This document shows positions 18,501-26,372 of a stretch of 64,000 nucleotides of DNA, in pieces. This DNA is from an uncultured Roseburia sp. GTDB taxonomy: Bacteria; Bacillota; Clostridia; Lachnospirales; Lachnospiraceae. The notes beneath the pieces are model-generated. The model was not told the DNA's origin. It saw only the letters and a program-made list of their open reading frames with translations, and ran no database searches. The stretch is taken from NCBI GenBank assembly GCA_900542495.1, contig UQNW01000006.1, positions 1 through 64,000 on the forward strand, written 5' to 3'. Each line of letters starts with the position of its first letter. The first letter of the stretch is position 1. The translations under genes and the position numbers were made by a program.

Positions 18501-19328
18501 GTCCATTAAGCAGACAAATTTGTCGGAGCGTCCCTCGTAAAGATTTTTGAATGTATCTAAATAGTCGTTGTATGTATCTTCGATCGGTTTTTTATAAAAT
18601 CCTTCGTCAAATTTTACGTTTTTTAACTCGGTGGAGAATGTCGTATGACGGCAGTGATCGGACCAATAAGTATCCAACACACGGATCTCTGTTACTGACG
18701 GATCTCTGTGTTCCTCATTTTTAAAGTAATTCTGGATATGTAAGAAATCCTTGAATGTCATGGCAAGGTTCAAAGAACTGTAAAGTTCTTTCAACTGTGC
18801 TTCCGGCATCGTCTGGAATCCGTCAAAAGATGCAACATCTGCCGGTTCTTCAAAATTCTGTACCAAAGTCTCCGGTTTTTCTAAGCCTGTCTCGCGGGAA
18901 TCAACCGGGTTGATGCAGTGATGCTTGATTGCCTCTAACTGCTCGTCTGTCACATCCCCCTCGATCACATAAGTGGTCGCTGTGCGGATGACCGGCTCTT
19001 CTTCCTCATTTAATAATTTCACGCACTGCTCCGCGGAATCTGCTCTCTGGTCAAACTGTCCCGGCAGATATTCTACCGAAAATGTTTTTGCGTTTCCTAA
19101 AATAAATTCTTCTTCAAAAACAGTATCAACCGGCGGCTCAGAAAAAACAGTCACCAGCGCTTTCTGATATGTCTCCTCTGAAATATTCTCTATATCATAA
19201 CGAATCAGTTCACGTACACCTGTCACTGATGAAATTCCAAGGTAGCTCTTGATCTCAGCCTGTAACTCTTTTGCTTTTACTGCAAAAGCCGGTTTCTTTT
19301 CTACATAAACTCTTCTTACATTGCTCAT
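15525..19328 (-). CDS. purL: Phosphoribosylformylglycinamidine synthase, single-chain
   Basis: The enzyme converts FGAR to FGAM with glutamine and ATP in purine synthesis. It is the large fused form (1267 residues) with, in order, a PurS-like N-terminal domain, a linker with DTYWSDHCRHTTF, the AIR-synthase-type halves (NFKNETHNHPTEIEPFGGAATCLGG, GGRTGRDGIGGA) and a C-terminal class I glutamine amidotransferase with nucleophile Cys in GICNGFQ and the HGEGRF histidine. I chose the start at 19328 (MSNVRRVYVEKK), with aaaggaaaaggg upstream; the frame is open for 59 more codons, but that stretch is A+T-rich and not family-like. No other pur gene adjoins. I saw no purine riboswitch upstream. Confidence 0.96.
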   Translation of the reverse strand: MSNVRRVYVEKKPAFAVKAKELQAEIKSYLGISSVTGVRELIRYDIENISEETYQKALVTVFSEPPVDTVFEEEFILGNAKTFSVEYLPGQFDQRADSAEQCVKLLNEEEEPVIRTATTYVIEGDVTDEQLEAIKHHCINPVDSRETGLEKPETLVQNFEEPADVASFDGFQTMPEAQLKELYSSLNLAMTFKDFLHIQNYFKNEEHRDPSVTEIRVLDTYWSDHCRHTTFSTELKNVKFDEGFYKKPIEDTYNDYLDTFKNLYEGRSDKFVCLMDIALLAMKRLKKEGKLQDQEESDEINACSIVVPVEVDGETEEWLVNFKNETHNHPTEIEPFGGAATCLGGAIRDPLSGRTYVYQAMRVTGAADPTVSVKDTLAGKLPQKKIVREAAHGYSSYGNQIGLATGYVKEVYHPNYVAKRMEIGAVMGAAPRRAVQRLTSDPGDIIILLGGRTGRDGIGGATGSSKAHNTQSTSVCGAEVQKGNAPTERKIQRLFRREEVAHIIKKCNDFGAGGVSVAIGELADGLRINLDKVPKKYAGLDGTELAISESQERMAVVVAPEDVKTFLGYAAEENLEAVEVAVVTEDPRLVLEWRGKEIVNISRAFLNTNGAHQETNVEVEMPVKEDNYFKKIATPKVAEAVANNDMKAAWTAELADLNVCSQKGLVEMFDGSIGVNSVYMPFGGKYQLTETQSMVAKLPVAKGDCDTVTMMSYGFDPYLSSWSPYHGSVYAVLESLSRIVTAGGDYKKVRFTFQEYFRRMSGDPKRWSQPFAALLGAYNAQIGFGLPSIGGKDSMSGTFNDIDVPPTLVSFAVDIAKEKDIITPELKEVGNQLVLFSMKKDEFDLPDYTEVMKLYDAIHELIQTGVIVSAYALDGKGLAAAVSKMAFGNKLGVTISEDVSAETLFAPGFGNIVAEVPANKVADVKACLEKAGLAGSEALVGWVNEEEKFIYGDMTISMDEALNAWTATLEKVFPTRATENKDEVKTGLYKADSIYVCKNKVAKPTVFIPVFPGTNCEYDSADAFERAGANTIVKVFKNMNANDIRESVDEFVKAIEQSQIIMFPGGFSAGDEPDGSAKFFATAFRNAKMTEAVMKLLNERDGLALGICNGFQALIKLGLVPYGEIRPQSAESPTLTYNTIGRHVSKMVYTKVVSNKSPWLQGAELGKVYCNPASHGEGRFVAPAEWLDKLFANGQVATQYVNEAGVPTMDEEWNVNGSYRAIEGITSPDGRVLGKMAHSERRDRSVAMNIYGEQDIKIFESGVAYFK

Positions 19329-19554
19329 AAATAATCCCTTTTCCTTTCGCGATGCATTTTTATCTTCCGTAAGTATAGCATATAGTGTTAAATTAGCATA
19401 ATTAATATATTTAATTTGTTTTATAAGAGAAATTAATATTTTATAACTATTCAGAACCAAGGCAATTTTCATAAATTTGCGAATCATGCTTGCATGAATG
19501 AGCATAATTTTGAATAGCTCAATACAAATGTATTGTTCAAATCATAAGAATTGA

Positions 19555-19584
19555 TTGACACAATTATAAGTACGTCTTATAATT
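19555..19584 (+). promoter_or_regulatory. Consensus promoter with overlapping palindromic operator for LysR gene
   Basis: TTGACA (19555-19560), a 17-base spacer and TATAAT (19578-19583) match the sigma-A consensus exactly. Lying over the spacer and -10 is a perfect 9-bp inverted repeat, aattataag-tacgt-cttataatt (19562-19584). This is a plausible autoregulatory operator; the 348-base gap also holds the upstream region of purL on the other strand, where I found only a weak promoter (TATACT without a good -35). Confidence 0.75.
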
Positions 19585-19676
19585 ATATCTATTCAGGTGA
19601 ACTGCCTGTCCTCAAATGATTATAATTTACAGATTTCTTTTCCGAAAATCTGCACCAGAAAGGTACACACATTTTT

Positions 19677-20561
19677 ATGGATATTAACTATGAGTTATAT
19701 AAGGTTTTTTATTATGTCGCAACCTCTTTAAGTTTTTCCGAGGCAAGCAAGCAGCTCTATATTTCGCAGTCTGCGGTCAGCCAGTCGATCAAGACGTTAG
19801 AGAAAAAATTAGAGCAGCCTCTTTTTATCCGGAGCACCAAAAAGGTTCAGTTAACCCCGGCAGGAAAGGTTCTTTTAAAACACATTGAACCAGCCATGAA
19901 TCTGATCCAGCGCGGCGAAAGCCAGCTTTTTGATTCCGGCAGCCTTGGACTCGGTCAGTTACACATCGGTGCAAGTGATACGATCTGCCGCTATTTTTTA
20001 GTTCCTTATTTAAAGCAGTTTCATAAGAAGTTTCCGAATGTTCCGATCAAGGTGACCAATGCAACTTCCGTAAGCTGTGTTGACCTCTTAGAGCAGGGAA
20101 AAGTGGATTTAATCGTAACAAATTTTCCGAATGCGCACTTAAACCACTCTTATATCCAGAAAACAGTCTGCAATTTTACGGATGTTTTCATTGCAAACCC
20201 TGCTTATTTTAATTTGAAGCAACAAGAGATTCCGTTCGAGGAATTGAAACAGTATCCGATTCTGATGTTAGACCGCAAGAGTACCACGAGTGAATTTTTA
20301 CACAATCTGTTTTTGCAGCACCAGTTAGAATTGATCCCGGAAGTGGAATTAAGCAGTAATGATCTTCTGATCGACCTTGCCCGCATCGGACTTGGAATCG
20401 CATTTATCCCGGACTACTGCTTAAGCCGTGAATCGAAAGATCTTTATGTTGTAAAAACAAAAGAAAAGCTGCCTTCCCGCCAAATGGTCGCCTCTATTAA
20501 TCCGACATTGCCGGTTTCGCAGTCCACCGAGGAATTTTTGAAGCTTCTGCCGGAGTTGTAA
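19677..20561 (+). CDS. LysR-family transcriptional regulator
   Basis: This 294-residue regulator has the N-terminal winged helix-turn-helix (about residues 18-37, SFSEASKQLYISQSAVSQSI) and a periplasmic-binding-protein-like effector domain from about residue 90. The start follows a long ~85-base leader from the predicted promoter. LysR regulators usually control a divergent neighbour; here that neighbour is purL, 348 bases away, so purL or the regulator itself is the most direct candidate target. The nearby exact-consensus promoter covered by a palindrome suggests tight autoregulation. The effector is unknown. CysB/CbbR-like members have similar architecture. Confidence 0.9.
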   Translation: MDINYELYKVFYYVATSLSFSEASKQLYISQSAVSQSIKTLEKKLEQPLFIRSTKKVQLTPAGKVLLKHIEPAMNLIQRGESQLFDSGSLGLGQLHIGASDTICRYFLVPYLKQFHKKFPNVPIKVTNATSVSCVDLLEQGKVDLIVTNFPNAHLNHSYIQKTVCNFTDVFIANPAYFNLKQQEIPFEELKQYPILMLDRKSTTSEFLHNLFLQHQLELIPEVELSSNDLLIDLARIGLGIAFIPDYCLSRESKDLYVVKTKEKLPSRQMVASINPTLPVSQSTEEFLKLLPEL

Positions 20562-20588
20562 ATTGGTGGGGAATATAAAGTAGTGCAG

Positions 20589-20812
20589 GCAGATTTTGTA
20601 GCTGTGTCATAGTTTATGAAGGGCAGAAATTAGAGCCAATACACAAGTCAAATTCTTAGTATGTACAAAAAAAATCGTACAGACAAATATGATTTCCTTT
20701 GTGAGCTTTGCGAACAGGAACATCATATTTCGTCTGTACGATTTTTCTTGAGGCTGTGATTGACTTGTGTATGGCTTCTAATTCACGTTATCGAAGCAGC
20801 CACAAAATCTGC
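20589..20812. repeat. Long-hairpin repeat family A, copy 2
   Basis: The gap between the LysR gene and the nuclease gene is one long imperfect hairpin. Outer arms are gcagattttgtagctgtg and its partner ending ccacaaaatctgc. An inner stem is acacaagtcaa against ttgacttgtgt. A central stem around atcgtacagacaaatatgat pairs with atcatattt-c-gtctgtacgat across a short gcgaac loop region. About 70 bases of the core and 47 bases of the right arm are the same as in the copy at 21915-22145, in the same orientation. Confidence 0.8.
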
Positions 20813-20825
20813 TAATTTACGTTTA

Positions 20826-21665
20826 TTAAATATGCTTAAGCTTGGCAAGTTCCTCTTTCAATTGGAGTAATTCAGCATCTTTTTCGGCTAGCATTTTTTT
20901 ATTTTCAGTGATAATGTCTTCCAATTGCTTGATTTTGGCATTGCGGTTTCGTTCCCAAAACTCAGCATCCGCTCTTGCCCTAGCTTGCTGACGGATTATT
21001 TCATCAGAATTTACGGTATACAGATCATTGGAAGCTTTCAATAAATCTGGATTATTTCGTGCAGTCATACGCAATTCCTCCCAAGTCGTAGCTTTAAAAA
21101 GTCTTGCCCAGCGATCAATTTCATAATACTTATCTTCTTCCGTGGCAAGTTCTATCTGCGTTAAGTCTAACACATGAATCGCAAATTTACTACTATAAAG
21201 ATGTCCGGTTTTCTTATTTCGAAGCTCGTAAGTGGCAAAGAACTCCGGTTGATCATGAAAGAGTGTAAAGTTTAAAAATCCAATGCTGTGAACCGGAAGT
21301 ACTTCGTTATACTGTTCCCCAGTATTGAGCTGATCAAAACTTCTGGCCGCATAACTGATAGAACGCTCTGGCCAGTTGTATTCGTTCGACATCTGCATTT
21401 CCAGATCAATAAGCTGTTCGTTATTCAAATTCACACGAATGTCGAGAATAAAGTCTTTGTCTGCAATTGCGGTTCCAAGTTCAATTGGATTCGTGATCGT
21501 CACTTCATGGATATTTTCTTTTTCCAGATGAAGCAATGCACCGATCAGTGCGGTGAGCACCTGCTTGTCTTTCTGCAAAATGGCACGAAACATATAATCA
21601 TTGGTGAATGGGTAATCGATACTGCCAGTTGCAGTTTCAAAAGATGAAATGTTTTGCAAGGTCAT
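20826..21665 (-). CDS. Rpn-family PD-(D/E)XK nuclease (putative transposase)
   Basis: This 279-residue protein belongs to the Rpn/PDDEXK_2 family, often annotated as a recombination-promoting nuclease or PD-(D/E)XK transposase. It has the opening motif DYPFTNDYMFRAIL, the nuclease core ILDIRV ... LIDLEMQM (Asp, then Asp-x-Glu-x-Gln), and a C-terminal coiled coil of EIIRQQARARADAE and ENKKMLAEKDAELLQLKEE type. I chose the start at 21665 because gaaggagg precedes it; an upstream ATG lacks this. RpnA of E. coli is a DNA endonuclease that raises RecA-independent recombination. Two direct copies of repeat A flank this gene closely (13 bases on one side), which is unusual and suggests a linked mobile unit. 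Confidence 0.85.
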   Translation of the reverse strand: MTLQNISSFETATGSIDYPFTNDYMFRAILQKDKQVLTALIGALLHLEKENIHEVTITNPIELGTAIADKDFILDIRVNLNNEQLIDLEMQMSNEYNWPERSISYAARSFDQLNTGEQYNEVLPVHSIGFLNFTLFHDQPEFFATYELRNKKTGHLYSSKFAIHVLDLTQIELATEEDKYYEIDRWARLFKATTWEELRMTARNNPDLLKASNDLYTVNSDEIIRQQARARADAEFWERNRNAKIKQLEDIITENKKMLAEKDAELLQLKEELAKLKHI

Positions 21666-21914
21666 GTGTCCTCCTTCGTAGATATGAAATTGATTGTGGT
21701 TGAAAAATGTGGCGATGCTGCCAGACTTTTTCGAATGTCTAAACACAGATAAGATAATGAAAAATTATGATTGCAGTTATGGGACAACTGCAAGTAATCT
21801 GCGATGGTCTAAGAATAACATATAGGAACTTGGATGTATATAGGTTGTTTTGATATTTAATAGGAATTTTAGAAAGTGAAAATATTTGAATAACCAGAGC
21901 AAACAAGGTAAATG

Positions 21915-22145
21915 GCGGATTTTGAGCTACATTCATAACATAAAGCAGGGCAGATATCAAAGTCTGTGCACAAGTCAGTCGTTGCGTTAACAAAAAGAAA
22001 AATCGTACAGACAAATATGATTTCCTTTGTGAGCTTTGCGAACAGGAACATCATATTTGTCTGTACGATTTTTCTTTTTCTTGGGGCTGTGATTGACTTG
22101 TGTATGGCTTCTAATTCACGTTATCGAAGCAGCACAAAACCTGCC
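21915..22145. repeat. Long-hairpin repeat family A, copy 3
   Basis: This copy lies between the nuclease promoter side and the CotF-like gene. It shares the core hairpin atcgtacagacaaatatgat...atcatatttgtctgtacgat (here perfect) and the right arm gctgtgattgacttgtgt...cgaagcagc with the copy at 20589-20812. The left arm is more diverged than the right. The 250 bases between this repeat and the nuclease start (21666-21914) hold no gene that I can support. Confidence 0.8.
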
Positions 22146-22149
22146 CGCA

Positions 22150-22605
22150 TTACGCCATACTGTTGACTGTTTTATATTTGTAGAGCATCTCCGCATGATT
22201 CTGTTCTTCAATCTGGATATCTGCCAAAAGTTTTCTCACGCCCGGGTCACCGAATGCAAACACTTCCGTATTATAAGTGGAAGAAACAAGTTTTTCTGTG
22301 CCAATGCAGTCGGTTGCAAGGAAACAGTCCGTTTTCTTATCCTCCGACGGTGCCATGCTGTAAGTAGCAGCCGGGTTGTAATTTTTTCCGTCACTGTCAT
22401 TGCAATCGCAGGAAGGAACTTTTCCAGACAGCACCTGTGTCAGCGATTCCAAATGTTTCTGCTCTTTTCCATGAAGGTCTGTGAACAGGTCAATGAGAAC
22501 CTGATCTTTTGCAAGTTTGCTGTATCTCTCGTATTTTTCCACGCAGGACTGCTCCTGTGTCTGTAAATCTTTGATCACCGTTGTCTCTTTTTCGCTCAAT
22601 ATCAT
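22150..22605 (-). CDS. CotF-like spore-coat / ferritin-like protein
   Basis: A 151-residue, mostly helical protein with two repeats of a ferritin-like helix pair: VIKDLQTQEQSCVEKYERYSK and an HGKEQKHLESL segment, then LLADIQIEEQNHAEMLYKY near the end. These Glu/His pairs (KEQKH, EEQNH) resemble the carboxylate-histidine pattern of ferritin-like and CotF/coat-F proteins of spore-forming Clostridia. The middle has several Cys (SCDCND, DCFLATDC). The start at 22605 follows agaggtagaaag; upstream in-frame codons look non-coding. No sporulation operon is visible, so a spore-coat role is inferred from the family. It is immediately downstream of the AraC-type regulator. Confidence 0.7.
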   Translation of the reverse strand: MILSEKETTVIKDLQTQEQSCVEKYERYSKLAKDQVLIDLFTDLHGKEQKHLESLTQVLSGKVPSCDCNDSDGKNYNPAATYSMAPSEDKKTDCFLATDCIGTEKLVSSTYNTEVFAFGDPGVRKLLADIQIEEQNHAEMLYKYKTVNSMA

Positions 22606-22679
22606 CTTTCTACCTCTTTCCACGGACTTAAAACTCCGTACTTTTTTCACGATGATATTATGAGTCAAATAAAATATTA

Positions 22680-23597
22680 TTATTCAGTGCTTTCCCTAAA
22701 ATCTGATACAGCAGCGGACATGGTCATAAATTTTTTCGGTGTCATTCCGTATTTCTTCTTAAATTCGCGGTGAAAATAAGACAGATTGCAAAATCCACAG
22801 GACAATGCCACTTCCAATGAATTTGTTTTACCATTTTCAAACTGATCCGCCGCTCTCTCCAAACGGACATTTTTGATGTATTGCACACAGGACATCCCCA
22901 TGTATTTTTTGAAAAAACGCATAAAATAATACTCACTGAAATAGCAGATTCCAGCCAGCTTTTCAATGGTCAGTTCTTCCATATAATGTGAACCAATGTA
23001 GCTTAAAACATCCTTTAATTTTCTTGCATGCTCCGTCAGCAGTGCATCTTCTTCTGTATTTCTGCTACAATACGGAAGCAAAATTGCTACAAATTGTAAC
23101 AAATAAGATTTGATGACAAGCTCATATCCCGGTGCCTTTTTTTCATATGTAGCGTTTATTTTTTCAAACAGACCGTCTGCTTTTTTATAAAGCGGATGTT
23201 CTTTTTTGATCACAAATGGCGGGATCAGTTTCTGGTTCAAAAGCGGCGTTAAATATCGGATTGCACAGATATCTGCGGCGTTTGCCCCAAGAAAATTCAT
23301 GTGGAATACATATGTCTCCGACTGCATCCGCTCCTCTTTTTCGTTGGAAATCGCATGAAGCACCGCTGGTGGCACAAAAATCAGATCTCCTGCCTCCACT
23401 TCATACGTTTCCAGATGAATCTGATATGTGCAGCTTCCTTTTTCAATTCTGGTCAGCTCCGCTTCCTCATGCCAGTGGGCTGTGACAAAAGGATAATCTT
23501 TCCACAATGGTGTCACATATTTTTGCAGTGGAAAAATTTCTTCGCCGTGTCTGGCGTTCTCATGCTGGTCTAAGGATAGGGTTATTTTTTCTTTCAT
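22680..23597 (-). CDS. AraC-family transcriptional regulator with cupin domain
   Basis: This 305-residue regulator has an N-terminal cupin (WHEEAELTRIEKGSCTYQIHL, then a GDLIFVPPAVLHAIS motif) for ligand sensing and a C-terminal double helix-turn-helix AraC domain (about residues 190-290) ending in the family signature ACGFCNLSYFHREFKKKYGMTPKKF (here SCGFCNLSYF). It is divergent from the GH13 glucosidase gene, with repeat B2 between them, so control of that gene or of sugar use is likely but unproven. The 160 bases upstream contain TATAAT with only a weak -35. Confidence 0.9.
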   Translation of the reverse strand: MKEKITLSLDQHENARHGEEIFPLQKYVTPLWKDYPFVTAHWHEEAELTRIEKGSCTYQIHLETYEVEAGDLIFVPPAVLHAISNEKEERMQSETYVFHMNFLGANAADICAIRYLTPLLNQKLIPPFVIKKEHPLYKKADGLFEKINATYEKKAPGYELVIKSYLLQFVAILLPYCSRNTEEDALLTEHARKLKDVLSYIGSHYMEELTIEKLAGICYFSEYYFMRFFKKYMGMSCVQYIKNVRLERAADQFENGKTNSLEVALSCGFCNLSYFHREFKKKYGMTPKKFMTMSAAVSDFRESTE

Positions 23598-23764
23598 TGT
23601 ATTGATTCCTCTTTAACATCATTGAAACAGATGGCAAAACGCCTTCCAGGCTGTCTTAATCCATATTTACATAGCAGTTTTGTGCAATACTTTCTTATAT
23701 TTATGCAAGATTTTTCGTTTCTTCTATTCTATTATAACAGTATCATACAATCAAGTGTAGAGAT

Positions 23765-23974
23765 TGCGAAACTCAAAGTTGTGTAAATTTAATTGTGAAA
23801 AATTAACAAAAGCTGGAGAAAACACTGGGGAGCGGTCGGCACTTAGAAGGTAGGCACGACATTAGTTGTGACTAGCTTCTTAGCACCGTTACCAGCGACA
23901 CGTAGCGAAAGCGTGTTTTCGAAAATTTTGTTAATTTTGAACAATTTTAATAAACCAAAAAATGAGTTTCGCAC
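23765..23974. repeat. Structured repeat family B, copy 2
   Basis: The AraC-glucosidase intergenic region is mostly this 210-bp element. Its ends are the inverted repeat tgcgaaactca (23765-23775) and tgagtttcgca (23964-23974). Inside are the same stems as copy 1: aattgtgaaaaattaacaaaa against ttttgttaattttgaacaat, the cacttagaaggtaggc...gctagttcttag-type hairpin and gacac...agcgaaagcgtgt. It is inserted in the opposite orientation to copy 1. Its position just before the glucosidase ribosome site means it would be part of that leader. Confidence 0.75.
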
Positions 23975-24005
23975 CCCAGAATCAAATGAAAGAAAAGGAG
24001 CATTT

Positions 24006-25697
24006 ATGAAAAGAAAATGGTGGCACGATAAAGTAGCTTATCAGATTTACCCAAAAAGTTTTTTGGATACAAACGGAGACGGAATCGGCGATTTAAAGGG
24101 AATCATTTCAAAGCTGGATTATTTAAAGGAGCTTGGTATCGACATCATCTGGCTCTCTCCGGTTTATGAATCTCCTTTTGTCGATCAGGGATACGATATT
24201 TCCGATTATTATAAAATTGCAGAACAGTTTGGCACTATGGATGATTTCGACACACTTGTTGCTGAAATGAAAAAACGCGGCATGCATCTGATCATGGATC
24301 TCGTTGTAAATCACTGCTCCGACAAGCACGAATGGTTCCAGAAGGCACTTGCTGATCCGGACGGTCCTTATGCAGATTATTTTTATTTCCGTGAAGGGAA
24401 AAATGACGAAGCTCCAAGCAATTACCGCTCTAATTTTGGCAGTCCTGCATGGACTAAAATTCCCGGCACAAATAAATATTATTTCCACACGTTTGCCAAG
24501 GAACAGCCTGACTTAAACTGGGAAAACGAGGTTGTCCGTCAGAAAATCTATGAAATGATCAACTGGTGGTTTGAAAAAGGCATTTCCGGTTTCCGTATCG
24601 ACGCCATTATCAATATCAAGAAAAATCTTGATTTTCCTTCTTTTCCGGCAGACGGTGCAGACGGGCTTGTCTCCTGCGATAAAATGCTGGCTTCTGCTCA
24701 TGGAATTGGCATTTTCTTAGAGGAAATGAAGCATGAAACCTTCGACAAATATGACGCTTTTACCGTAGGTGAGGTATTTAATCTAAAAGATGACGAACTG
24801 CGTGAGTTTATTGGTGAAAACGGGCATTTTTCCACCAAATTTGATTTTTCCGCCCATGTGCTCTCTTACGGGGAACATGGCTGGTATGACGCTCCCGACC
24901 TTGATTTTACGCGGTGGCGCACGGCTCTTTTCGACACCCAGAAAGCTGACCTTAACATCGGTTTTGAGGCAAATATCATCGAAAATCATGATGAGCCAAG
25001 AGGTGCTACGCACTATCTTCCTGCACATGCCAGAAATGAAGCCGGAGTTAAAATGTTAGCCACAACTTACTTTTTGCTCCGCGGTATTCCTTTTATCTAT
25101 CAGGGGCAGGAAATCGGCATGACAAACTGTGTCCGGAACGACATTTCCGAATATGACGACATCAGCACCAAAGATCAGTATCAAGCTGCGATTAATGCCG
25201 GATGCACAAAAGAAGCTGCCCTGCACGCCTGCTATGAAAACAGCCGCGACAACGCAAGAACCCCTATGCAATGGGATACCTCCCCACACGGTGGTTTTAC
25301 AACCGGCACGCCATGGCTCTCGGAAAACCCAAATTATACCGAGATTAATGTAGCCGACCAGTTAAAGCGTTCCGATTCCGTTCTTTCTTTTTACAAAGAA
25401 CTGATCGCACTCCGCAAAGCACCGGAATACGTGGAAACCTTCACTTACGGAACATTTGCCGCTGCTTATGAAGATGTGGACCATATGTTTGCATACTACC
25501 GCACCAACGAAGAAACCGGACAACGCATTCTGATTGCCGGAAATTTCGGCACAGATACCGTGACACTGCCGCTTGAAAAACCGGCTGACCGGGTGCTTCT
25601 CACCAATGGAAAAACTGCGGATGTAATTTTAACCAGAAACAGAGAAAGTGCTTCTCTTGTATTGGGAAGCTGCGACTGTGTTGTTTTATTATTATAG
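24006..25697 (+). CDS. malL: GH13 alpha-glucosidase (oligo-1,6-glucosidase/maltase type)
   Basis: This 563-residue cytoplasmic GH13 subfamily 31-like enzyme hydrolyses terminal glucose from maltose/isomaltose-type oligosaccharides. Catalytic residues are Asp199 in GFRIDAI, Glu256 in VGEVF and Asp329 in ENHDE; calcium-site DTNGDGIGDL lies near residue 21-30. The residue after the nucleophile is Ala200; in this family Val here goes with alpha-1,6 specificity while other residues favour alpha-1,4, so maltase activity is possible. The start at 24006 has aaaaggag upstream; the frame extends 46 codons back through repeat B2, which I treat as non-coding. It fits with the surface amylase at 58-63 kb for intake of starch fragments. 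Confidence 0.93.
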   Translation: MKRKWWHDKVAYQIYPKSFLDTNGDGIGDLKGIISKLDYLKELGIDIIWLSPVYESPFVDQGYDISDYYKIAEQFGTMDDFDTLVAEMKKRGMHLIMDLVVNHCSDKHEWFQKALADPDGPYADYFYFREGKNDEAPSNYRSNFGSPAWTKIPGTNKYYFHTFAKEQPDLNWENEVVRQKIYEMINWWFEKGISGFRIDAIINIKKNLDFPSFPADGADGLVSCDKMLASAHGIGIFLEEMKHETFDKYDAFTVGEVFNLKDDELREFIGENGHFSTKFDFSAHVLSYGEHGWYDAPDLDFTRWRTALFDTQKADLNIGFEANIIENHDEPRGATHYLPAHARNEAGVKMLATTYFLLRGIPFIYQGQEIGMTNCVRNDISEYDDISTKDQYQAAINAGCTKEAALHACYENSRDNARTPMQWDTSPHGGFTTGTPWLSENPNYTEINVADQLKRSDSVLSFYKELIALRKAPEYVETFTYGTFAAAYEDVDHMFAYYRTNEETGQRILIAGNFGTDTVTLPLEKPADRVLLTNGKTADVILTRNRESASLVLGSCDCVVLLL

Positions 25698-25735
25698 AGA
25701 TGAAGTTTCAAATGTGAGAATTTCCGTTCTGTCAT

Positions 25736-25766
25736 GGAACAAGGCGTATCGGCTACGCCTTGTTCC
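25736..25766. terminator. Hairpin between malL and anti-sigma gene
   Basis: ggaacaaggcgta (25736-25748) pairs perfectly with tacgccttgttcc (25754-25766) in the 87 bases between the two convergent genes. It lacks a long T-run but is the only stem there and probably ends transcription from both sides. Confidence 0.6.
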
Positions 25767-25784
25767 TTGACCTCACTACACACC

Positions 25785-26372
25785 TTATTTTATTTTCTCA
25801 TCTACCAATTCTCCATTTTCAATCACAACGATTCTGTCTTTAAATTCTAGTATCCACTGAGGTGGTTCTCCACTTCTATTACTCTCCCCTTCTAAGCGAA
25901 CTACATTTTCATCATGTCCCCATATATTTCGAGCATACATAACTTTCAAACTAGATTTGTTCTGATCCGTTGCCCCCGAAAAATTCAACTCATATCCTGG
26001 TTTCCCTTGCAGTGTAAGATAAGCCGTATCTCCTTGAACCCCATAATTTAAAATAACATTTTCATACATTGCTACGCCATGTGTCCAATGAAAACCAACT
26101 CCCATAAGAACTCCCGACAAAACAAACGCTCCAACGAATATGCCTAATGCTTTTTTTCTATTTTTTTTCTTGATTTTCTTAATTAAATTTACATCTTCAA
26201 TTTCTTCATTTGTTATCACTGAAAAATTATCAATGTCCCCTGTCATTTCTTGATAGTATTTTTGACATTCTTCACAATTTTTCAAGTGTTTTTCGATTTC
26301 TTGATTACTTTCTTTACTTGTCAACCCATCAATATATAAAGGTAACAAATCTCTAATTATTTCACATTTCAT
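25785..26372 (-). CDS. Anti-sigma factor with zinc-finger domain
   Basis: The 195-residue protein begins with a putative zinc-binding anti-sigma (zf-HC2) domain: Cys3, then H-x3-C-x2-C at His29, Cys33 and Cys36. A cytoplasmic linker, one membrane span (about residues 74-93) and an extracytoplasmic beta domain follow. It would hold the partner ECF sigma factor at the membrane until an envelope signal arrives. Its start overlaps the end of the sigma gene by 11 bases, so the two are translated together. The extracytoplasmic sensor is not similar to one I recognise. Confidence 0.88.
   Translation of the reverse strand: MKCEIIRDLLPLYIDGLTSKESNQEIEKHLKNCEECQKYYQEMTGDIDNFSVITNEEIEDVNLIKKIKKKNRKKALGIFVGAFVLSGVLMGVGFHWTHGVAMYENVILNYGVQGDTAYLTLQGKPGYELNFSGATDQNKSSLKVMYARNIWGHDENVVRLEGESNRSGEPPQWILEFKDRIVVIENGELVDEKIK

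Noticed and set aside
19329..19505. N-terminal extension of PurL by 59 residues
   Set aside because: The extension is A+T-rich, unlike the family and without a ribosome site; the start at 19328 gives the normal protein end.
23868..24005. N-terminal extension of the GH13 glucosidase
   Set aside because: The extension is the end of repeat B2 read as protein; the ATG at 24006 has a proper ribosome site and family-like N-terminus.
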